DNA of 64,000 nt from Amycolatopsis lurida (GTDB lineage Bacteria > Actinomycetota > Actinomycetes > Mycobacteriales > Pseudonocardiaceae). Under the pieces are notes generated by a model that saw only the letters and a list, made by a program, of their open reading frames with translations, was not told the origin of the DNA and searched no databases. The stretch is from assembly GCF_900105055.1 (NCBI RefSeq), contig NZ_FNTA01000004.1, forward strand, positions 2,077,501-2,141,500. The letters run 5' to 3'. Shown piece by piece: positions 8,954 to 17,917 of this stretch. Position 1 is the first letter of the stretch, and every line of letters begins with the position of its first letter. The translations under genes were made by a program, and so were the position numbers.

Positions 8954-10419
8954 GGTTCGGACTCCGCGCCAGGGTGACCGCGGCGGTCGTGACGGTGACC
9001 ACGACGGCGACGGTCGTGATGGCCTTCAGCGCGGCCGAAATCCAAGAGGACGACGCGTTCGACAGGTTCACGGCCGCGGCGAAGACGTCGTTCGGGGCGA
9101 TGTTCGGTCAGGCCTGGCCCCACCTCGAACAGTTCATGGCGGGCGCCCCTCGGGCCTTGGAAATGTTCTCCCAGGGAATGGACAAGGCGGCGGCGGACTG
9201 GATGCTCGTCACGAGCCATCCCCAGCCGACCAACAACGACTTCGGCGGGCTCAAAGGGCCTCCCGAAGTCGTCAAGTCCTCGTCGCAAAGCCACGACTGG
9301 GCGACGGGCACCGAAAACGCGAACCCGCCCGACAGGCGAGCCGCGTTGGAAACGGTCAAGGACGTGGTCCTTGTGCGGACCACGGGACCGGAAGAACTCC
9401 TGTCGGCGACCACGACCGATCCGCTGACCGGCCACCGGCTCCTCGTGGTGAGCGCGAACTTCGTCGCGTACTGGGTCGTGCAGTTCTTCGACCTCACCAC
9501 GTTCGAGCAGGATCTGACGGCCCAGCGGTGGAAACTGGCGTGGATCGCGCTCGGGGTCACCGTCCTCGGCGTGGCGGCCGCCGTCTTCGCCGCGGGCCGG
9601 ATCCGGCGGCCGGTGCTCCGAGTCGCCTCCGCCGCGCGCGACCTGGGCGGCGGCGCCTTCGACGTGCGTGTTCCGGTGAAGGGCCGCGACGAACTCGCCG
9701 ACCTCGCCGCGTCGTTCAACACGATGGCCGATCGGGTCGGCACGGCGATCGAGGAGTTACGTGCCAAGGATCGCCAGCAGCAACGCTTCGTCGCCGATGT
9801 CGCCCACGACCTGCGGACGCCGCTCGCGTCGATGGTCGCCACGGTCGCCACCCTCGAGGACGCCAGCCCCGAGGTCCGGACCCGGGCGACCGAGCTGCTC
9901 GGCACGCAGGCCCGGCGGCTGGCGCGGCTGGTCGAAGATCTGATGGAGATCTCGCGGTTCGACGCGGGTTCCGCGGAGCTGCGCCCCGAACTCGTCGACC
10001 TGCCCGCGCTCGTCGAGGACGCGATCGAGGTGAGTGTGCCGGGGACTTCCGTCCAGGTGACGAGCACCGGTGACACGACCGTCTCCGCTGATCCGCGCCG
10101 CGTCCACACCATCGTGTGCAACCTGCTGGTCAACGCCGAACGGTACGGCCGGACCCCGATCACGGTGTCCCTGGAAGGCCTTTCCGGCACGGTGACGATC
10201 CGGGTCGCCGACTCCGGGCCGGGGGTCCCCGAGGAGTTGCGCCCGATCCTGTTCGACCGGTTCGTGCGCGGCGATCACGCGCGGCAGGCGACCGAAGGCA
10301 GCGGGCTCGGGCTGTCCATCGCCCGCGAGAACGCGCTGATCCACGGCGGGGAGATCACCGTGCACAACGACGGCGGCGCCGTCTTCACCGTGCGGCTTCC
10401 ACGGGAGTCACCAGGGTGA
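8950..10419 (+). CDS. Two-component sensor histidine kinase
   Basis: This 489-aa membrane kinase has a TM segment at residues about 8-30, an extracytoplasmic domain of about 160 residues, a second TM (AWIALGVTVLGVAAAVFAAG near 197-217), HAMP, HisKA with the phospho-acceptor His in VADVAHDLRTPL, and HATPase_c with N (NLLVNAERYG), G1 (ADSGPGVP) and G2 (GSGLGLSIA) boxes. ATG at 8950 overlaps the regulator stop. It probably phosphorylates the regulator just upstream. Its 3' end overlaps the convergent membrane-protein gene by 35 bases. The sensor domain has no recognisable family. Confidence 0.92.
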   Translation: MRFGLRARVTAAVVTVTTTATVVMAFSAAEIQEDDAFDRFTAAAKTSFGAMFGQAWPHLEQFMAGAPRALEMFSQGMDKAAADWMLVTSHPQPTNNDFGGLKGPPEVVKSSSQSHDWATGTENANPPDRRAALETVKDVVLVRTTGPEELLSATTTDPLTGHRLLVVSANFVAYWVVQFFDLTTFEQDLTAQRWKLAWIALGVTVLGVAAAVFAAGRIRRPVLRVASAARDLGGGAFDVRVPVKGRDELADLAASFNTMADRVGTAIEELRAKDRQQQRFVADVAHDLRTPLASMVATVATLEDASPEVRTRATELLGTQARRLARLVEDLMEISRFDAGSAELRPELVDLPALVEDAIEVSVPGTSVQVTSTGDTTVSADPRRVHTIVCNLLVNAERYGRTPITVSLEGLSGTVTIRVADSGPGVPEELRPILFDRFVRGDHARQATEGSGLGLSIARENALIHGGEITVHNDGGAVFTVRLPRESPG

Positions 10420-11458
10420 GCCACCGTGGCGCGTAGCCGTCGAAGTACGGCATCGGGACGTGCGTGAGGATCAGGAACACCGCGGTCAGCACGCCTGCCT
10501 GGGACAGCTTCAGCTCGCGGTGACCGAGCCGGTGCCACACCACCAGGACGAAGTTCGTGACCAGCAGGAATCCCCAGCGGGCGTCGTCCCAGCCGCCGAA
10601 CGCGAGCAGCACCGGCGCCCCGATCGCGGCGACGGGCGCCGCCGCGGTGAGCGTCGGCCGGTGCAGGACCAGGAAGCCGCCGATCACCACGACCGCGATG
10701 GGCAGCAGATAGAGCAGCACCGCGGTGATCGAGTACAGCCGCCAGCTCTCGGCCTGCGTGCGCCCGAACAGATCCAGCGCGTCGACACGGTAGGGAAAGT
10801 CCGCTGTGGACAGTGACCGGCGGAGTCCTTCGACAGCGCCGGGTGCGGCGGGTGGCAGCGCGAGGATCACCAGGCCGAGCACGGCGCCGGGAGCGAGCAG
10901 TGCGCACGCGCGCCGAAAAGGGAGCTTCCGCAGCAGGGCGAACCCGAACACCGGCAGCACGGTGAGCAGCGCGATCTCGTGCACCGTCACCGAAAGCGCC
11001 ATCACCGCGCTCGCGAGCGCGAACCTGGTGCGATGCAATGCCCACAGCGCACCGAACAGGAGGAGATACAGCACCTGGTCGAAGTAGCCGATCTCGTGGA
11101 ACAGATAGCCACCGCACGGCAGAAGGAGCCAGGCGACGATCAGCAGCCGCCGGCTTTGGGTTCGGCTCTGGAAGAAGGCGAGCGCCACGGCCGCCAGCAC
11201 CGCGCCGAGGACCACGAAACTCGCGACCGCGAAGATCAGGTAGTCCTGCCCGAACGGCTTCAGGAGCGTGCCGACGAGGAAACGCCGGTGGAAACCGTCG
11301 GTCAGGGACACGGCCTGCAGGGTCGCCGCCCACTCCCCCGGCAACCGGAATCCGGTGTATCCGGCGACGAGGACGGCGATCCCGAACAGCACGGTGACGC
11401 TTCGCCGCGGGGTCTTCCCGGGAACGGGCACCGGGGCCCGGTCGAGCAAGGTGGTCAT
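10385..11458 (-). CDS. Polytopic membrane protein of unknown function
   Basis: This 357-aa protein has about nine or ten hydrophobic segments, for example VTVLFGIAVLVAGYTGF, IFAVASFVVLGAVLAAVALA, LLTVLPVFGFALL and AVLLYLLPIAVVVIGGFLVL. The layout resembles polyprenol-phosphate-dependent glycosyltransferase-type membrane proteins, but I see no diagnostic motif and do not assign a function. It may be the third gene of the leftward set led by the LVIVD-repeat protein (66-base gap to the lipoprotein). Its 3' end overlaps the kinase gene. Confidence 0.75.
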   Translation of the reverse strand: MTTLLDRAPVPVPGKTPRRSVTVLFGIAVLVAGYTGFRLPGEWAATLQAVSLTDGFHRRFLVGTLLKPFGQDYLIFAVASFVVLGAVLAAVALAFFQSRTQSRRLLIVAWLLLPCGGYLFHEIGYFDQVLYLLLFGALWALHRTRFALASAVMALSVTVHEIALLTVLPVFGFALLRKLPFRRACALLAPGAVLGLVILALPPAAPGAVEGLRRSLSTADFPYRVDALDLFGRTQAESWRLYSITAVLLYLLPIAVVVIGGFLVLHRPTLTAAAPVAAIGAPVLLAFGGWDDARWGFLLVTNFVLVVWHRLGHRELKLSQAGVLTAVFLILTHVPMPYFDGYAPRWLTLVTPVEAAR

Positions 11459-11524
11459 GGCGCCAAGCTAGAAACGGATCATGTCACCACCATGACCGCT
11501 GATCACCGGCTTCGCACGGCTCTG

Positions 11525-11962
11525 CTACATCGTGCTCGACCTCAGGAACGCCTGTTCGGAGCCCTCGACCACGAAAGCGGTCCGCGCCTTGGTGGTCGTG
11601 GGCAGGTCGCAGGAGAGCCACGCCACGCCGGGCGTCAGGAGCCCCTTCAGCTGGTTCGGCACGTCCGGGGCCCCGGCCGTGCACTCGAGATCACTGATCA
11701 TTTTCGCCACGGCCTCGCGACGCAGCTTCACGACCGCGGACAACCGGAGGTCTGACGGTCCGGGCGCCTCGATCCGGCCGTCGGAGGCGCCCATCCGCTC
11801 CTCGACCCAGGACGCTTCGACGATCTCGCCGACATCGGGGAAGTCCTCGGCGACCGGCGCCGAATCGGTGCGGACGGCCATTTCCTTCGGCGGTGCCGGG
11901 GCACAGGCCGCGATCAGGACGATCGCGGCCGTGCTCCCCAGGATCTTCCCCATGGTGTGCAT
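11525..11962 (-). CDS. Small putative lipoprotein
   Basis: This 145-aa protein starts with a short positively charged segment, a hydrophobic stretch (STAAIVLI) and a lipobox ending AAC near residue 20, so it is probably lipid-anchored on the outer face of the membrane. The rest is mixed and unrecognised. The start is ATG at 11962 or ATG at 11953; both lie in or beside a perfect 15-bp palindrome that would mask them in the mRNA. It begins 16 bases after the stop of the LVIVD-repeat gene and is probably cotranscribed with it. Confidence 0.7.
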   Translation of the reverse strand: MHTMGKILGSTAAIVLIAACAPAPPKEMAVRTDSAPVAEDFPDVGEIVEASWVEERMGASDGRIEAPGPSDLRLSAVVKLRREAVAKMISDLECTAGAPDVPNQLKGLLTPGVAWLSCDLPTTTKARTAFVVEGSEQAFLRSSTM

Positions 11963-11975
11963 GGGGAAGATCCTG
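11939..11975. promoter_or_regulatory. Perfect 15-bp palindrome over lipoprotein start codons
   Basis: Arms 11939-11953 and 11961-11975 are exact reverse complements with a 7-base loop. On the leftward transcript the stem begins 2 bases after the upstream gene's stop and contains the candidate ATG codons. It could be a partial terminator or a translational control hairpin; this is inference from position. Confidence 0.6.
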
Positions 11976-11977
11976 CC

Positions 11978-13330
11978 TCAGGTGGTGAGCTTCAGGATGT
12001 CGATTCCGCGAGTGTTGTCGGCGACATAGACGTAACCCTTGTGCCAGTAGGGCGCCCACGCGCTGGCGTCCGCCGGGCGGAAGTAGGCGATCTGCTTCGG
12101 GTCGGTCGGGTCGCTGACGTCGAGGAACCGCGTGCCCTGCGCGTAGAAGGACTGCACGAGGACCTTGCCGCGGATGTCGAAGTAGTGCGCGGAGCAGTCA
12201 CCCGACGCCGGGTCACTGCCCTCCTGCCCGGCGACGCTCCAGGTGCCGACGGACTCGAGGCGGAACGGCTTCTCCGGCGTCGAGCGCCAGCCCTCGCCGT
12301 TGTACGAGTTCTTCAGCGACGAGATCGTCAGCACGCCGTCACCGGCGCAGCCGTCGAGGAAACTCTCTTCGGTGGCGTAGATCAGGTCGCGGCCGTGCCG
12401 GCGGTTCGAGTCGGCGCCGTCGGCCGAGCGGTGCCCGGCCGGGTGGAAGCTGTTGTGCATGAACTTCGACGGCGCCGCCGTCTCCTCGACCCCGCCGCCC
12501 GCGTAGGGCACCGGGTCGAACGCGGTCGCGCGGCGGACCTTCCCCTGCACGGGGTCGCGGTGGTAGCCGTTGGTCCAGTAGCCGCGGACGCCGCCCCGTC
12601 CGGACACCCAAGCCACGCCCTCGGCGTCGACCTGGACGTCGTGCACGTAATCGGTCTTGCCGTCGTTGCGCGCGAGTTCGATCGGGTTCGGGAACGTCTT
12701 GGGGTTGCGCGGGTCGCGGATGTCGGTCACCCAGATCGGGCGGCCGCCCCACTCCGCGGGCTGGTTCGCGGCCTTGGACGGGCCGCCGGTCCACAGGTAC
12801 CGGCAGTCGTCGACGCAGCTGGTCGTGTGACCGGCGGGCACCTTGGTGTAGCTCAGGATGGCCGGTTTGTCCGGGTTCTTCAGGTCGATGATGTAGATAC
12901 CGGACTCGCCGGTCTGCGTGGTGCCGCCATAGGCCCGCGGGTCGCGCGCCAGGAAGACGAGCTTGCGCTTGACGTCGACCTCGGTGTCCTCGGTCTCCCA
13001 CAGACCGGGAAGGCTGACCTCGCCGATCAGCTTCGGCGCGGTGGGGTTCTTCGTGAGGTCGTAGACCTTCAGGCCGAACTCGCCGGAAACGGCCATGACG
13101 TCACGTTTGCCGTACTGCAGGAACCCCATGGCGATGGCGCCTTGCGCGTCGGGCACGTTGCCGACGGCCTTGACGTTCTTCACCGCGCCGGGGGCGCCCG
13201 CGACCCGGACCTTCTCGCCTGCCGGTTTGTCCTCCTCGCCGCAGGCCGCGGCGGGCAGACCGGTGGCGATCAGGGTCGCGGTGACCGTGGCGAGCGCCAG
13301 GCACGAACGGAGCAACCAGTTTCCTCGCAC
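11978..13330 (-). CDS. Secreted LVIVD-repeat (beta-propeller-like) protein
   Basis: This 450-aa exported protein has repeated blades of the form D..N P..P......, such as GLKVYDLTKNPTAPKLIGEV, GIYIIDLKNPDKPAILSYT, WVTDIRDPRNPKTFPN and TRFLDVSDPTDPKQIAYF, typical of LVIVD repeats. A signal peptide (LALATVTATLIATGLPAAAC) may end in a lipobox Cys near residue 30. GTG at 13330 was chosen because GGGAGG lies 5 bases upstream; the frame stays open to 13384. Such proteins are usually scaffolds or binding proteins with no known enzyme activity. It leads a leftward set with the lipoprotein and possibly the membrane protein. Confidence 0.85.
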   Translation of the reverse strand: MRGNWLLRSCLALATVTATLIATGLPAAACGEEDKPAGEKVRVAGAPGAVKNVKAVGNVPDAQGAIAMGFLQYGKRDVMAVSGEFGLKVYDLTKNPTAPKLIGEVSLPGLWETEDTEVDVKRKLVFLARDPRAYGGTTQTGESGIYIIDLKNPDKPAILSYTKVPAGHTTSCVDDCRYLWTGGPSKAANQPAEWGGRPIWVTDIRDPRNPKTFPNPIELARNDGKTDYVHDVQVDAEGVAWVSGRGGVRGYWTNGYHRDPVQGKVRRATAFDPVPYAGGGVEETAAPSKFMHNSFHPAGHRSADGADSNRRHGRDLIYATEESFLDGCAGDGVLTISSLKNSYNGEGWRSTPEKPFRLESVGTWSVAGQEGSDPASGDCSAHYFDIRGKVLVQSFYAQGTRFLDVSDPTDPKQIAYFRPADASAWAPYWHKGYVYVADNTRGIDILKLTT

Positions 13331-13415
13331 AGAAACCTCCCAGGCTGGTTCCTGCACCTTATGATCGCCACTTTGCCCGCACAACCGCCAATAGTCGTTG
13401 CTGGACTGCTATGAC

Positions 13416-14858
13416 ATGACCATGCGCTTGCGTCTTCTGGTCCCGCTCCTGGCCGCCGCCCTCGTCGCGGCGGGCTGCACGGAATCCGGCGAACCGCCCG
13501 CACCGGACGTTCTTCGCGTGGGCCTGGCCGCTCCGGTGACCCTGCTGCCCGCCGACGTCCGCGACCAGTCCGGGCGGATGCTCGCCGGCGCGCTCTGGAC
13601 GCCGTTGGCCGATTACGACCCCGCGACGGGCAAGACGGCGCCTCGGGCGGCCGAATCGTTCACCAGTTCCGATCGGCTCACGTGGACGGTGAAGCTCAAG
13701 GACGGCGGGAAGTTCCACGACGGCACCCCGGTGACCGCTCAGTCCTATGTGGATACCTGGAAGGTGATCGGCGCGGAGCGGTGGCAGGCTTCGCGGGTGG
13801 TCAAGGATCTCCTGCGGGCCAAGGAGATCACCGCGCCGGATCCGCTGACCATCCGGCTCGTGCTCGACCGGCCGTCCGGTCAGGTCCCCGCTCTGCTCTC
13901 CTCGCCCGCGCTGGTCCCGCTGCCCGCGTCGGCACTGGCTTCGCGTGATTGGGCCGGTTTCGCACAACGCCCCGTCGGCAACGGGCCGTTCCGGCTGGAC
14001 GGCGCGTGGCAGCCGTCGGGCGGCAAACTCGTCCGCGTGGCGGACGCGCCGGGCAAGGCGCGCGTGATCGAACTCAAGACCGGCGACGCGGCGGCGCAGT
14101 ACGACGAGGTCAAGGCCGGGAAGCTCGATCTCTCCACGTTCGTCCCCGGTGATCGCCACGAGGCCATGCATGCCGATTTCGCGCAGCGGCACGTGATGTG
14201 GGCCCTGCCCACCGTCGCCTACCTCGGGTTTCCCCTGACCGCACAGCACTTCTCCGACGCGACCGTCCGGCACGGTTTCGCGCTCGGGATCGACCGCGCG
14301 GCGCTGGAGGCCGGTGCCCTCGGCAAGCAGGTGGATCCGGCGAAGTCGCTGCTGCCGCCCGCCGTCGCGCCGGGTGAGCGCAGCAGTACCTGCCGCCCCT
14401 GCACGTTCGACGCCGGCGCCGGGAAATCCCTGCTGACCCAAGCGGAGTTCCCGGCCGCACCTGTCCACTTCGGACAGTCGCAGGGAAGCTGGCTGCGTCC
14501 GCTCGCGGAGCAGGTCAGCGCGGCGGTCGGGGTCCCGCTCGCCGCGGAGCCCGGACAGGGACCGTTCGCGATCGACGTCGGCCTGATGACGCCGAGCCCG
14601 CAGGAGGTGCTGGCCGAGATCGCCAAGGCGACCGGATATCAGAGCGACGGGTTCGCCGACCTGCTGAAATCGGCCGAGGAGATCGAATCCACCGAGAGCG
14701 GTGAGGTCTACCGGCTGGTGGAGAACCACCTGCTCCGGGACCTCCCGGTCGTACCGCTGTGGTCCGGGCACGGGCACGCCGTCTGGGCGGACCGGGTGGG
14801 CGACGTCAAGGCGACGACGTTCGGCGGGGTGGACCTGTCAGCGGCTTCCGTGCGGTGA
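13416..14858 (+). CDS. ABC-type peptide/nickel solute-binding lipoprotein (SBP_bac_5)
   Basis: This 480-aa lipoprotein has a signal peptide with lipobox VAAGC near residue 25. The SBP family 5 hallmark is present: LWTPLADYDPATGKTAPRAAES followed by LTWTVKLKDGGKFHDGTPVTA. Such proteins catch oligopeptides or related solutes for an ABC importer. No permease or ATPase genes lie beside it, so it is an orphan binding protein. It is slightly shorter than usual (500-560 aa). ATG at 13416 or 13422 are both possible. Its 3' end overlaps the convergent LysR gene by 21 bases. Confidence 0.88.
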   Translation: MTMRLRLLVPLLAAALVAAGCTESGEPPAPDVLRVGLAAPVTLLPADVRDQSGRMLAGALWTPLADYDPATGKTAPRAAESFTSSDRLTWTVKLKDGGKFHDGTPVTAQSYVDTWKVIGAERWQASRVVKDLLRAKEITAPDPLTIRLVLDRPSGQVPALLSSPALVPLPASALASRDWAGFAQRPVGNGPFRLDGAWQPSGGKLVRVADAPGKARVIELKTGDAAAQYDEVKAGKLDLSTFVPGDRHEAMHADFAQRHVMWALPTVAYLGFPLTAQHFSDATVRHGFALGIDRAALEAGALGKQVDPAKSLLPPAVAPGERSSTCRPCTFDAGAGKSLLTQAEFPAAPVHFGQSQGSWLRPLAEQVSAAVGVPLAAEPGQGPFAIDVGLMTPSPQEVLAEIAKATGYQSDGFADLLKSAEEIESTESGEVYRLVENHLLRDLPVVPLWSGHGHAVWADRVGDVKATTFGGVDLSAASVR

Positions 14859-15737
14859 CCCGAGCGTGCACTCCCCCGCGACGACGTCGATGAAGGCCGC
14901 GGTCAGCGGGTCGGGCGTGCTGCGGCAGTAGGCGGCGAGCGGGCGCCGGATCGGCGGTTCGGGCCGCAGGACGCGGCCGTGGAAGCCTTCGGGCAAGACG
15001 TTGGCGGGGACGAGCGCGGGACCGAGCCCCGCCGCCGCGAGCACCGGGGCCGCCGCGCTCTGCTCGGTCCGGACCGCGGCCCTCGGCTGGAACCCCGCCG
15101 CGGCGCACGCCTGGTCGACGAGGTCGGCGAGGCCGTTGCCCGGCGCGTAGTGCACCCACGCGCAGTCGGCGAGGGTCGCCAGATCGACGACGCCGGTGCC
15201 GTCGTCCTCGCGCGGCCCGTCGATCGGCAGGACCACGACGAACTCCTCGGCACCGATTTCGCGGACCGGCCCCTCCCAGCCCCGCGGCACCGGGCCGACC
15301 GCGACGTCGGCCTCCCCCGCGGCCATGGCCTCCCGGAGCTCGTCCGCGTGCCGGAACTCCACCAGCCGGACGTCGACCTCCGGCCGCTCCCGGCGCCAGA
15401 CCCGCAACGCCGCGGGCAGGACCCCGATGCCGACCGAATAGACCGTCGCGATCTGGAGCTCCCCGGCCTCCAGTCCGGACGCCTGCCGGGCCGCGCACCG
15501 CGCGCGTTCGGCGTCGGCGAGGGTGGCGCGGGCGTGCGGCAGCATGGCGCGGCCCATCGGGGTGAGCCGGACGCTGCGCGGCAGCCGTTCGAGCAGCGGG
15601 CCGCCGACGCCTTTCTCCAGTACGCGTACCTGATGCGACAGCGCGGGCTGCGTCACGTGCAGCACCTCGGCGGCCTTGGTGAAGGAGCCGGTGTCCACGA
15701 CGGTCACCAGGTACTCGAGCTGTCGCAAGCTTGTCAT
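14838..15737 (-). CDS. LysR-family transcriptional regulator
   Basis: This 299-aa protein has an N-terminal winged helix-turn-helix (LEYLVTVVDTGSFTKAAEVL, then TQPALSHQVRVLEKGVGG, residues 7-50) and a periplasmic-binding-fold effector domain (residues about 90-295). It is transcribed away from a PRISE-type reductase 71 bases off, the classic LysR divergon, so that reductase is its probable target. A TATC-N8-GATA palindrome of LysR-box type lies in the gap. Confidence 0.95.
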   Translation of the reverse strand: MTSLRQLEYLVTVVDTGSFTKAAEVLHVTQPALSHQVRVLEKGVGGPLLERLPRSVRLTPMGRAMLPHARATLADAERARCAARQASGLEAGELQIATVYSVGIGVLPAALRVWRRERPEVDVRLVEFRHADELREAMAAGEADVAVGPVPRGWEGPVREIGAEEFVVVLPIDGPREDDGTGVVDLATLADCAWVHYAPGNGLADLVDQACAAAGFQPRAAVRTEQSAAAPVLAAAGLGPALVPANVLPEGFHGRVLRPEPPIRRPLAAYCRSTPDPLTAAFIDVVAGECTLGSPHGSR

Positions 15738-15747
15738 GAAGAGAGTT

Positions 15748-15763
15748 TATCGGAGCGGTGATA
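15748..15763. promoter_or_regulatory. Candidate LysR box
   Basis: TATC at 15748-15751 and GATA at 15760-15763 form an interrupted palindrome with 8 bases between, fitting the LysR T-N11-A rule. It sits between the LysR gene start (15737) and the reductase start (15809). Confidence 0.5.
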
Positions 15764-15808
15764 TCTATGCCTTGGACTTATCTCGGCGGGGAGTCCAGGC
15801 TTGAGGAC

Positions 15809-16843
15809 ATGAACGAAGAACGCAAGGTCGCCCTGGTCGCCGGGGCCAACGGGGTCATCGGCAAGAATCTGATCGAACACCTGGAGACCCTGCCGGGCTG
15901 GCGTGTCATCGGCCTGTCGCGGCGCGGCGGCCCCGGTCAGATCGCGGTCGACCTGCTCGACGCGGACGACACCCGGGCGAAGCTCGGCGGCCTGGGCGAT
16001 GTCACGCACGTGTTCTACGCGGCTTATGTCGACAAGCCGACCTGGGCCGAACTGGTCGCGCCGAACCTGGCGATGCTGACGAACCTCGTCGACGCGATCG
16101 AGCCCGCCGCGCCCGGACTGCGCCACATCAGCCTCATGCAGGGCTACAAGGTCTACGGCGCCCACCTCGGCCCGTTCAAGACCCCGGCGCGCGAGGACGA
16201 CGCCGGGCACATGCCGCCCGAGTTCAATGTGGACCAGCAGGAGTTCCTGGAACGGCGTCAGGCCGGGAAGACCTGGACGTGGTCGGCGATCCGGCCGTCG
16301 GTGGTCGGCGGCACCGCGCTGGGCAACCCGATGAACCTCGCGCTGGCCATCGCGGTCTACGCGTCGATCTCGAAGGAACTCGGCCTGCCGCTGCGGTTCC
16401 CCGGCAAACCCGGCGCGTACGACAGTCTCCTGGAAATGACCGACGCCGGCCTGCTGGCGAAGGCCACCGTATGGGCCACCGGTTCGGAGAACGAGGCGTA
16501 CAACATCGCGAACGGCGACCTCTTCCGGTGGAGCGACCTCTGGCCGCGGATCGCGCGGTACTTCGACCTGGAGGTGGCGCCGCCGCTGCCGATGTCGCTG
16601 GACGTCGTCATGGCGGACAAGGAAGAACTCTGGACGTCCATCGCCGCGAAGTACGGCCTCGACGTGCCCTACAGCGCCGTTTCGTCGTCGTGGGCGTTCG
16701 CGGACTTCGTGTTCGGCTGGGATTACGACATGTTCGCGGACGGCTCGAAGGCGAGGCGAGCCGGTTTCCACGAATACGCGGAGACCTCGGCGATGTTCTT
16801 CCGGCTGTTCGACGAGTTCCGGAAGGCGAAGGTGATCCCGTAG
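15809..16843 (+). CDS. PRISE-like (progesterone 5-beta-reductase/iridoid synthase) SDR
   Basis: This 344-aa protein has an N-terminal NADP-binding motif (VAGANGVIGKNLIEHL, residues about 10-25) and the PRISE-type blocks YAAYVDKPTW, LMQGYKVYGAHLGP and SAIRPSVVGG. Plant members reduce activated enones, using a Lys and a Tyr. Here the Lys block is kept (GYKVYG), but the Tyr block NFYY is replaced by FNVDQQE, a variant I associate with a bacterial subgroup. ATG at 15809 was taken because homology begins there. It is divergent from the LysR gene. The substrate is unknown. Confidence 0.85.
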   Translation: MNEERKVALVAGANGVIGKNLIEHLETLPGWRVIGLSRRGGPGQIAVDLLDADDTRAKLGGLGDVTHVFYAAYVDKPTWAELVAPNLAMLTNLVDAIEPAAPGLRHISLMQGYKVYGAHLGPFKTPAREDDAGHMPPEFNVDQQEFLERRQAGKTWTWSAIRPSVVGGTALGNPMNLALAIAVYASISKELGLPLRFPGKPGAYDSLLEMTDAGLLAKATVWATGSENEAYNIANGDLFRWSDLWPRIARYFDLEVAPPLPMSLDVVMADKEELWTSIAAKYGLDVPYSAVSSSWAFADFVFGWDYDMFADGSKARRAGFHEYAETSAMFFRLFDEFRKAKVIP

Positions 16844-16884
16844 GGCCGGAGGCTTCCGGGTGGTCGCCGGCCGAGCGGAGTTGC

Positions 16885-16957
16885 GAAGGGGACTTTCCCC
16901 TCATCTCACGCGGCGAAAGCGCCCCTCACCGCGTGAGATGAGGGGAAAGTCCCCTTC
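16885..16957. terminator. Perfect 29-bp stem bidirectional terminator
   Basis: Arms 16885-16913 and 16929-16957 are exact reverse complements with a 15-base loop, placed between two convergent genes. The right arm covers the stop codon of the leftward SDR gene. Confidence 0.85.
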
Positions 16958-17696
16958 AGCCCCGTCCGATGTACGGCATCGCGGTCGCCGTGACGGTCAG
17001 GAACTGGACGTTCGCGTCGAGCGGCAGCCCGGCCATGTACAGCACGGCGTCCGCGACGTGCCGGGCGTCGAAGGTCGGCTCGGCCTTGACGCTGCCATCG
17101 GCCTGCGGGATCCCGTCGGCCATGCGCAGGGTCATCTCGGTGGCGGCGTTGCCGATGTCGATCTGTCCACAAGCGACGTTCCAGGCCCGCCCGTCGAGGG
17201 AGATCGACTTCGTCAGCCCGGTCACCGCGTGTTTCGTCGCGGTGTAGGCGACGGACGCGGGGCGCGGGGCGTGCGCGGAGATCGAACCGTTGTTGATGAT
17301 CCGGCCGCCGCGTGGGTCCTGCGTCTTCATCAGCCGCACGGCCTGCTGCGCGCACAGGAACATCCCGGTCAGGTTGGTGTCGACGGCGCGTTTCCAGTCC
17401 GCGAAGGACAGTTCGTCGACCGTCCCGCCCACCGAAACACCCGCGTTGTTCACCAGGAGATCCAGCCGTCCCCATTCCGCGCGGACCGTCTCGAACAACG
17501 CGGCGGCGGAATCCGGGTCGGCGACGTCCGTGGGCACGGGAAGCGCGTTCGTGTCGCCGCCGGCGGTCTCGGCCAGCGCGTCCGCACGGCGGCCGGCGAG
17601 GGCGACCCGGTACCCGGCGCCGAGTAACGCGCGGGAGATCTCCCTGCCGAGCCCGGAACCCGCCCCGGTGACGACCGCGGTCCTGCCGTTGCCCAT
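16956..17696 (-). CDS. Classical SDR-family oxidoreductase
   Basis: This 246-aa NAD(P)-dependent oxidoreductase has TGAGSGLG (residues 11-18) for cofactor binding, NNAG at the fourth strand, an active-site Ser in [10 protein letters not shown], and the Tyr-x-x-x-Lys pair in [10 protein letters not shown]. The length is typical of classical SDRs (about 250). It stands alone, convergent with the PRISE-type gene. The substrate cannot be told. Confidence 0.92.
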   Translation of the reverse strand: MGNGRTAVVTGAGSGLGREISRALLGAGYRVALAGRRADALAETAGGDTNALPVPTDVADPDSAAALFETVRAEWGRLDLLVNNAGVSVGGTVDELSFADWKRAVDTNLTGMFLCAQQAVRLMKTQDPRGGRIINNGSISAHAPRPASVAYTATKHAVTGLTKSISLDGRAWNVACGQIDIGNAATEMTLRMADGIPQADGSVKAEPTFDARHVADAVLYMAGLPLDANVQFLTVTATAMPYIGRG

Positions 17697-17795
17697 CGAA
17701 CCTCCTCGCAGACCGTGCCGGATCGACCCGGCTCGGTGATTGTTTTCCGATTACCCGCGTCCGTTCAGGCTAGCGCGCGACCGTCGGCGGAAAAC

Positions 17796-17896
17796 GTTCA
17801 CCCGTCGGCCGTCGCGCCTTCACGAAAACCGGTAACCCCTTCACCGTATCGAGGCGATTCACCGGATGTGCCCAGGGGGAATTCACTCCGTTCACT
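17796..17896. promoter_or_regulatory. Cluster of six TTCAC repeats (PHO-box-like)
   Basis: GTTCACC at 17796, CTTCACG at 17818, CTTCACC at 17839, ATTCACC at 17857, ATTCACT at 17881 and GTTCACT at 17890 lie in the same orientation just before the gene at 17918. Actinomycete PHO boxes are direct GTTCACC repeats every 11 bases; only the first gap here (22) fits exactly. Possible PhoP-type site; unproven. Confidence 0.3.
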
Positions 17897-17917
17897 TCGT
17901 CGCCGGAGTGGTGGACA

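Noticed and set aside
11957..13414. 485-codon open frame on the + strand
   Set aside because: Antisense to the LVIVD-repeat gene, whose blades are clear.
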